Part shown: in pieces, positions 5,902-10,090 of the stretch
Numbering within the stretch: the stretch's first letter is position 1
Layout of the letters: each line of letters starts with the position of its first letter
Source: an uncultured Eubacteriales bacterium
Lineage (GTDB): Bacteria > Bacillota > Clostridia > Oscillospirales > Oscillospiraceae
DNA length: 10,090 nt
NCBI GenBank assembly: GCA_900551355.1
Contig: URVR01000055.1
Location: 1 to 10,090 of the forward strand
Direction of reading: 5' to 3'
Program-made: the position numbers and the translations under genes
Notes under the pieces: model-generated
Databases searched by the model: none
The model's input: the letters and a program-made list of their open reading frames with translations, nothing else
Told to the model about the DNA's origin: nothing

Positions 5902-7044
5902 ATGATGAAGATCGTAGATGCAAAACTGCAGATCGTGGAGGTCCCCCTGCCGGAGCCTTTCCACTCCACCTGGAACCCTGCCAACCCGGAAACGAAGCTG
6001 TTCGTGACCATCGTAGAGGTCATCACGGATGACGGCGTCCACGGCTACGGCGCGGCCTGCGACTCCACGCAGCTGATCGCCGGTATCTGGGACACCCACA
6101 TCAAGCCCCTGCTCATCGGCAAGGACGTCTCCGAGGTGGAGACCATCAACACCGGTCTGGTCAACGCGTCCCTCTACGCCTACCGCCCCTGGTGCGTGGA
6201 GGTGGCCGTGTACGATGCCCTGGGCAAGTACGCCAACCTGCCGCTGTACAAGATGTTCGGCGGCTCCAAGAGCCGCGTACTGGCCTACGCCAGCACCGGC
6301 GAGCTGAAATCCGTGGAGCAGCGCATCGAGGATGCCGACCGCTTCATGGAGGAAGGCTTCAAGATGATGAAGATCCGCGCCCACCATGACGATCCCTTCG
6401 AGGATGTCCGCATCATCGGCGAGATCAAGAAGCACGTCGGCGACAAGATGAAGATCGCCGTGGATGCCAACCAGGGCTGGTTCTTCACCGGCAAGCGCAC
6501 CGTGGCCAAGTGGGATCTGAAGAAGGCCGTCAACGTCTGCAAGGCCTTTGAGGAGATCGGCATCGAATGGCTGGAGGAGCCGCTGTACGGCTACGATTTC
6601 GAGGGCCTGGCCGAGCTGCGCCGCAGCACCACCCTGAACATCGCCGGCGGCGAGCTGAATGCCCAGCTCCACGAGTACCGCGACCTCATCAAGCACCAGT
6701 GCTTCGACATCTATCAGATGGACGTGGTGCTGTCCGGCGGCTTCGTGCAGAACCGCAAGGTGGCGGCGCTGGCCGAGGCGGAGAACAAGATCTACACGCC
6801 GCACACATGGACCCACGGTCTGGGTCTGGCCGCGGCGCTGCACATGGCCGGCGCAGTGAACAACTGCCCGTTCATCGAGTACTGCTACGATCCCCCTCAC
6901 TGGGACTACAAGATCCGCGACCTGATGCTCACCGAGCCGCTGGTGGTGGACAAGGACGGCTACATCAACGTTCCGCAGAAGCCGGGCCTGGGTGTGGAGA
7001 TCAACCACGAGCTGATGGACAGATACACCATCCTCCGCAAATAA
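5902..7044 (+). CDS. Enolase-superfamily enzyme, mandelate racemase/muconate lactonizing type
   Basis: 380 aa, a normal length. These enzymes abstract the proton alpha to a carboxylate with Mg2+ stabilising the enolate, giving racemisation, dehydration or cycloisomerisation. The N-terminal capping domain (1-125) is followed by the barrel. Predicted Mg2+ ligands are D188 (VDANQGW), E225 (WLEEP) and E251 (AGGELN). The catalytic His-Asp pair would be H301 (YTPHTW) and D274 (YQMDVVLSGG), with E326 late in the barrel, as in the mandelate racemase subgroup. The second-strand KxK motif is instead K157-I-R159, followed by AHHDD, so the second lysine is replaced by arginine. The start ATG at 5902 follows GGAGG (5887-5891); a second ATG at 5905 is possible. 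Most likely an acid-sugar dehydratase or epimerase; the substrate is unknown. Confidence 0.92.
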   Translation: MMKIVDAKLQIVEVPLPEPFHSTWNPANPETKLFVTIVEVITDDGVHGYGAACDSTQLIAGIWDTHIKPLLIGKDVSEVETINTGLVNASLYAYRPWCVEVAVYDALGKYANLPLYKMFGGSKSRVLAYASTGELKSVEQRIEDADRFMEEGFKMMKIRAHHDDPFEDVRIIGEIKKHVGDKMKIAVDANQGWFFTGKRTVAKWDLKKAVNVCKAFEEIGIEWLEEPLYGYDFEGLAELRRSTTLNIAGGELNAQLHEYRDLIKHQCFDIYQMDVVLSGGFVQNRKVAALAEAENKIYTPHTWTHGLGLAAALHMAGAVNNCPFIEYCYDPPHWDYKIRDLMLTEPLVVDKDGYINVPQKPGLGVEINHELMDRYTILRK

Positions 7045-7054
7045 AACACATGAC

Positions 7055-7089
7055 GCAGAGCAGCGCGGGCGGAGCCTGCGCTGCTCTGC
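7055..7089 (+). other. Strong hairpin in the operon, without a U tract
   Basis: GCAGAGCAGCGC (7055-7066) pairs perfectly with GCGCTGCTCTGC (7078-7089). The 11-base loop can add a G-U and three G-C pairs. No T run follows, so it is not a standard terminator. It lies 10 bases after the enzyme's stop codon and just before the MATE ribosome binding site. It may protect the upstream mRNA 3' end or lower expression of the distal genes. Confidence 0.6.
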
Positions 7090-7107
7090 CCTGAAAAAGA
7101 GGTGCCT

Positions 7108-8436
7108 ATGCAGGAAGATCGCCGTATCCGCCGTGAGATCATGGCCATTATGCTGCCCATCATGCTGGAGAACCTGCTCCAGGTGATGGTGAATTTCGCA
7201 GCGGCAGCCATGGTGGGGCGTCTGGCCATTGCCGATATCTCGGCGCAGGGCATGGCAAACAAGATCTGCGACACGGTCTATTATCTGTTCCGCGGTCTGG
7301 GGGTGGGACTCTCCGTCCATATCGCCCGGCACCATGCCGCCGGCCACCCGCTGAAATGCCGGTCCCTGCTGCTGCACGGACTTGCGTCCGTGGTCTGTCT
7401 GGGCATCCTGCTGACGGGCCTGATCGGCACGTTCCCCGCGTTTTTCATCCGCATCTTCTCCAAGGAGACGGACGAGGCCTTCGCGCTGGCCTGCGGCTAC
7501 CTGCCGCAGCTGGCATGGATGCTGCCCCTCTGGGGCATCACCACGCTGGGCGCCGCGTATTTCCAGGGCCTGTCCGACACCCGCACGCCCCTGAAGATCG
7601 CGGTGTTCACCAATCTGGTGAACCTGCTGGCCGGCTATCTGCTGATCTTCGGAAAGGCCGGCTTTCCCGCCATGGGACTGGCGGGCACCGCTGTCAGCAT
7701 CCTGCTCTCCCGCGGCGTTGGCAGCGTGATCTACATCGTCCTGTTTATCCGCCAGTTCCGCCGCAGCGGCGTTCTTCGCGCCAGACTCACCGGCTGGCGC
7801 AGCGACCTGCGGGATGTCTACTCCACGGGTCTGCCGGCGGCGGGAGAGACCATCAACTGGCAGATATCCTCCATCCTGCTGTCCATTCTGGTGCTGACCT
7901 TCGGTGACACAGCCTTCTCCGCCTACCAGCTGGGGCTCCAGGCGGAGTTCATCACCGACGTGCCGGCGGTAGGCTTCAGCATCGCCTCGGCCACGCTGCT
8001 GTCCGCTGCCCGCTCCCACACGGACAGCACGGCCTTTTCCCGCTATTACCGCCAGATCATCCGGGTCTGCGCCGCTATCAGTCTTGTGTCCTCCCTGACC
8101 CTGTTTTTCGGGGCGCGCCTGTTCATGTCGCTGCTCACCGACAAGCCGGTGCTCATTGACATCGGCGTGAAATATGTGGCCATCATGGGCCTGATCCAGA
8201 TCCCGCAGGGCCTGACCAAGGTGACCTCCGGCGCGCTGCGGGCCGTGGACCGGAAGCTGACGCCCATGTTCATCCAGCTTGCCGGCGTCTGGCTCATCCG
8301 CCTGCCCTGTGCGTACCTCTGCGTGCGGGTGCTGATGCTGCCGCTCTGGACGATTTGGGTTTGTATTGCGGCGGATCAAGTGGTAAAATATCTGATAAGC
8401 ACCGTCTGTGTGCGGAAGATCCTTCGTACCACTTGA
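7108..8436 (+). CDS. MATE-family efflux transporter
   Basis: 442-aa polytopic membrane protein with the two-fold repeat of the MATE family (MatE domain, PF01554; repeats at roughly 10-170 and 235-395). Recognisable features are the first helix IMLPIMLENLLQVMVNFAAAAMVG-like segment after the start, GLGVGLSVHIARHHAAG in the first half, and the second-half counterpart SIASATLLSAARS. MATE proteins export cationic or organic compounds driven by Na+ or H+. A GTG at 7102 is in frame, but it overlaps the ribosome binding site AAAAAGAGG (7094-7102); the ATG at 7108 is preferred. It follows the enolase-type gene by 63 bases (with a hairpin) and precedes the activator by 22 bases. In this operon it may export a pathway product or toxic analogue. 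Codons near the 3' end are unusually AT-rich where an internal promoter appears to lie. Confidence 0.92.
   Translation: MQEDRRIRREIMAIMLPIMLENLLQVMVNFAAAAMVGRLAIADISAQGMANKICDTVYYLFRGLGVGLSVHIARHHAAGHPLKCRSLLLHGLASVVCLGILLTGLIGTFPAFFIRIFSKETDEAFALACGYLPQLAWMLPLWGITTLGAAYFQGLSDTRTPLKIAVFTNLVNLLAGYLLIFGKAGFPAMGLAGTAVSILLSRGVGSVIYIVLFIRQFRRSGVLRARLTGWRSDLRDVYSTGLPAAGETINWQISSILLSILVLTFGDTAFSAYQLGLQAEFITDVPAVGFSIASATLLSAARSHTDSTAFSRYYRQIIRVCAAISLVSSLTLFFGARLFMSLLTDKPVLIDIGVKYVAIMGLIQIPQGLTKVTSGALRAVDRKLTPMFIQLAGVWLIRLPCAYLCVRVLMLPLWTIWVCIAADQVVKYLISTVCVRKILRTT
8361..8389 (+). promoter_or_regulatory. Internal sigma-70-type promoter for the activator gene
   Basis: TTGTAT (8361-8366), a 17-bp spacer and TAAAAT (8384-8389, 5/6), with TGG directly before it forming an extended -10 (TGn). 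The start would be near 8396, about 63 nt before the activator ATG. It lies inside the MATE gene, where codons switch from GC-ending to AT-ending (gtt tgt att, caa, gta aaa tat, ata), as expected if the DNA is selected for a second function. Confidence 0.55.
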
Positions 8437-8458
8437 GCAAGGCAGAGAGGAGCGTTGT

Positions 8459-9844
8459 ATGGACAGCAGATATATCGAACGGAACCTGAAGCTGGTGGAT
8501 TACATCGACGGCATGATGATCGTGGACAAGGACTGCATCATCCGCCAGTACTACAGCGCCCATCCCGACATCGGCAACCTGACGCAGGAGGATGTCATCG
8601 GGCGCAGCCTGTTTGACGTGTATCCCACCCTGCGCCGGGAGGACAGCCATATCTATCACTGCATCCGGACCGGCGAGCCGTCCATCAACTATGAGCAGAG
8701 CTACCGCTCCTTCAAAGGGGACGTGGTGAACTCCAGCTGCACCACCCTGCCCATCCGGGAAAAGGGCGAGATCGTGGGCGCCATCGACATGGTGATCTAC
8801 AAGGACATCCGCGCCAAGGAGAAGCGGCTGTCGCTGGACGTCAACGTCATCGACCTGCTGACCCGGAACCAGAACCGCTCCTATGACCTGGCGGACATCG
8901 TCACCGCCGACCCCCGGATGCTGGCCATCAAGGAGAAGATCCGCAACACGGCCAACGCCTCGTCCCCAGTGCTGGTCTATGGCCAGACGGGCACCGGCAA
9001 GGAGCTGGTGGTCAACGCCATCCACCGCTGCGGCCCCCGCAAGGGCAAGCCGTTCATCGCCCAGAACTGCGCCGCCATTCCCAGCACCCTGCTGGAGAGT
9101 ATCCTCTTCGGCACCACCAGCGGCAGCTTTACGGGCGCACGGGACACGCAGGGTCTGTTCGAGCTGGCCAACGGCGGCACCCTGTTTCTGGACGAGATCA
9201 ACTCCATGGAGCTGGAGGCGCAGGCCAAGCTGCTCCGCGTCCTGGAGGAGGGGACCGTCCGCCGCATCGGCGACAAGGTCTCCCGCAAGATCGACGTGCG
9301 AGTGGTGGCCGCCGTCAACGAGGACCCGGAGGAGTGCGTCCGCAGCGGGAAGATCCGCGCCGACGTGTTTTACCGTCTGTGCGTGATCCGCTACGACATC
9401 CCGCCCCTGCGCCAGCGCATGGGGGATGTCCCGCTTCTGATGGACTACTTCCGCAAATACTACAACCGCAAGCTGGGCGTCAACATCATCGGCTACAGCG
9501 ATGAGGTGGTGGACATCTTTATGAAGTACCGCTGGCCCGGCAACGTGCGGGAGCTGAAAAACGTCATTGAATCGGCGTATCAGGTGAATCTGGGGCCGAT
9601 CCTCACGGCGGATAACCTGCCGGAGCGGATCGTGGCCGGCAGCGGCGTCCTTGTGGGCGGCGAGCTGCACCAGACCGGTCTGTCCCTCACCGAGATGGTG
9701 AACAATTTTGAAAAGAGCATTATCACCGGCGCCTATGCCCGCAGCCACGGCAGCCTGACGGCCGCCGCCGCGGAGCTGAAGATCTCCAAGCAGACGCTGC
9801 TGTACAAGCTGCGGAAGTACGGACTGGTGCCGGACGTGAAATAA
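8459..9844 (+). CDS. Sigma-54-dependent transcriptional activator (PAS-AAA+-Fis HTH)
   Basis: 461 aa. A bacterial enhancer-binding protein that hydrolyses ATP to remodel sigma-54 holoenzyme. The N-terminal 120 residues (YIDGMMIVDKDCIIRQYY...GEIVGAIDMVIYKDI) look like a PAS sensor, as in RocR-type regulators, not a phosphoreceiver. AAA+ domain, about 145-375: Walker A GQTGTGKE (175-182), sigma-54 contact loop GSFTGA (222-227, a variant of GAFTGA), Walker B GGTLFLDE (239-246), arginine-finger region KIRADVFYRL (298-307), and sensor II WPGNVREL (359-366). A Fis-type helix-turn-helix ends the protein (about 424-456, GSLTAAAAELKISKQTLLYK). The ATG follows AGAGAGGAG (8444-8452); an upstream GTG at 8408 would overlap the MATE gene. 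It most probably activates the promoter at 4279-4295 through the three dyads. The ligand is unknown, plausibly the operon's substrate. Confidence 0.95.
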   Translation: MDSRYIERNLKLVDYIDGMMIVDKDCIIRQYYSAHPDIGNLTQEDVIGRSLFDVYPTLRREDSHIYHCIRTGEPSINYEQSYRSFKGDVVNSSCTTLPIREKGEIVGAIDMVIYKDIRAKEKRLSLDVNVIDLLTRNQNRSYDLADIVTADPRMLAIKEKIRNTANASSPVLVYGQTGTGKELVVNAIHRCGPRKGKPFIAQNCAAIPSTLLESILFGTTSGSFTGARDTQGLFELANGGTLFLDEINSMELEAQAKLLRVLEEGTVRRIGDKVSRKIDVRVVAAVNEDPEECVRSGKIRADVFYRLCVIRYDIPPLRQRMGDVPLLMDYFRKYYNRKLGVNIIGYSDEVVDIFMKYRWPGNVRELKNVIESAYQVNLGPILTADNLPERIVAGSGVLVGGELHQTGLSLTEMVNNFEKSIITGAYARSHGSLTAAAAELKISKQTLLYKLRKYGLVPDVK

Positions 9845-9876
9845 ATACCCCCGACATCCCTCTTACCCCCCTCACA

Positions 9877-9925
9877 ACAGCAGGACAGGCACTGCGCCGT
9901 TGCGGCGCGGTGCCTGTCCTGCTGT
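9877..9925. terminator. Long hairpin ending the activator operon
   Basis: Bases 9877-9899 pair with 9903-9925 (23 pairs including one T-G) around a TTG loop. No T run follows on either side, so termination efficiency is uncertain, but it is the only strong structure between the activator and the next gene. It could equally be a copy of a dispersed palindromic element. Confidence 0.55.
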
Positions 9926-9968
9926 CATGTGCATTGCTGTCTGCACATATACTGCTACCGGTGATGGA

Positions 9969-10044
9969 ATGAAACGACTGCTTTGCGCCGCGCTGGCGGC
10001 GCTGCTCCTGCTGCCGGGCTGCGGCGCCGCCCCGGCCTATGACC
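9969..10044 (+). CDS. Lipoprotein signal peptide, gene 3'-truncated by the window end
   Basis: Only about 25 genomic codons remain: MKRLLCAALAALLLLPGC followed by GAAPAYD. This is a textbook lipoprotein signal: K2-R3, a Leu/Ala-rich core and the lipobox L15-P16-G17-C18. The mature protein would be lipid-anchored at Cys18 on the outside of the membrane. The ribosome binding site is weak (GGTGAT, 9960-9965). The frame is open from 9900, but earlier starts lie in the hairpin and lack a hydrophobic start. From base 10045 the frame runs into adapter and encodes VSYTHLRAHET, which is artificial. The function cannot be told from this part. Confidence 0.75.
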
Positions 10045-10090
10045 CTGTCTCTTATACACATCTCCGAGCCCACGAGACGTAGAGGAATCT
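10045..10090 (+). other. Illumina Nextera read-2 adapter (contaminant)
   Basis: Not genomic. CTGTCTCTTATACACATCT (10045-10063, Tn5 mosaic end) is followed by CCGAGCCCACGAGAC (10064-10078), then an 8-base i7 index GTAGAGGA (10079-10086; from memory, N712) and the first bases of P7 (ATCT). One or two bases at the junction could belong to either side. Confidence 0.98.

Noticed and set aside
8356..8370. Sigma-54-like TTTGGG...TTGCG in the MATE gene 3' end
   Set aside because: Only 9 bases separate GG from GC instead of 10, so it does not fit a -24/-12 promoter.
4417..8379. Open minus-strand frame of about 1320 codons spanning three genes
   Set aside because: It is antisense to three well-supported genes. 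Long stop-free antisense frames are expected with GC-rich third codon positions; the translation is low-complexity (Gly, Ala, His, Gln, Asp) with no domain.
8408..8458. Upstream GTG start adding 17 residues to the activator
   Set aside because: It overlaps the MATE coding region and has no suitable ribosome binding site, unlike the ATG at 8459.
8294..9748. Minus-strand frame of 484 codons opposite the activator gene
   Set aside because: Antisense shadow of a gene with all AAA+ motifs intact; no ribosome binding site or recognisable protein.
9948..9953. TATACT as a -10 for the lipoprotein gene
   Set aside because: No acceptable -35 hexamer at 16-18 bp upstream and no extended -10, so it was not called a promoter.

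Overview
The window is a GC-rich bacterial fragment with an untrimmed Illumina Nextera adapter at each end (bases 1-48 and 10045-10090), so only about 49-10044 is genomic. The gene order (rpoA-rplQ, then zinc-ribbon genes and a classical sigma-54 gene), the strong Shine-Dalgarno sites, the GC-rich third codon positions and the protein style suggest a high-GC Clostridia member, perhaps Oscillospiraceae from a gut community. That assignment is an inference; nothing here fixes the genus. All genes lie on the + strand.

Left part: a 5'-truncated rpoA (RNA polymerase alpha) and rplQ (ribosomal protein L17) form the end of the ribosomal alpha operon, closed by a strong intrinsic terminator. Next comes a small operon with its own sigma-70-type promoter, preceded by two near-identical 13-bp dyads 41 bp apart. 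It encodes a membrane-anchored zinc-ribbon protein and a 76-aa double-CxxC protein of the DUF6487 type. A 22-bp hairpin separates it from rpoN, which encodes sigma-54. rpoN ends in a terminator that overlaps its stop codon.

Right part: an AT-rich intergenic region (4097-4335) carries a full set of sigma-54 control signals. These are three copies of a 15-bp dyad (GTAAAA-N3-TTTTAC type) at about -171, -130 and -98, three A-tracts phased at 10.5 bp, and a -24/-12 promoter (TTGG-N10-GC). They drive an apparent operon of an NhaC-family transporter, an enolase-superfamily (mandelate racemase-like) enzyme, a MATE transporter, and a PAS-AAA+-Fis sigma-54 activator. The activator gene also has a likely sigma-70 promoter with an extended -10, buried in the 3' end of the MATE gene where codon choice changes abruptly.

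Reading of the system: the activator is made constitutively, senses a ligand through its PAS domain, binds the three upstream sites, and with sigma-54 switches on uptake and conversion of an unidentified (probably carboxylate) substrate; the MATE protein would export a product or by-product. The substrate cannot be told from sequence. The window ends in the signal peptide of a truncated lipoprotein gene.
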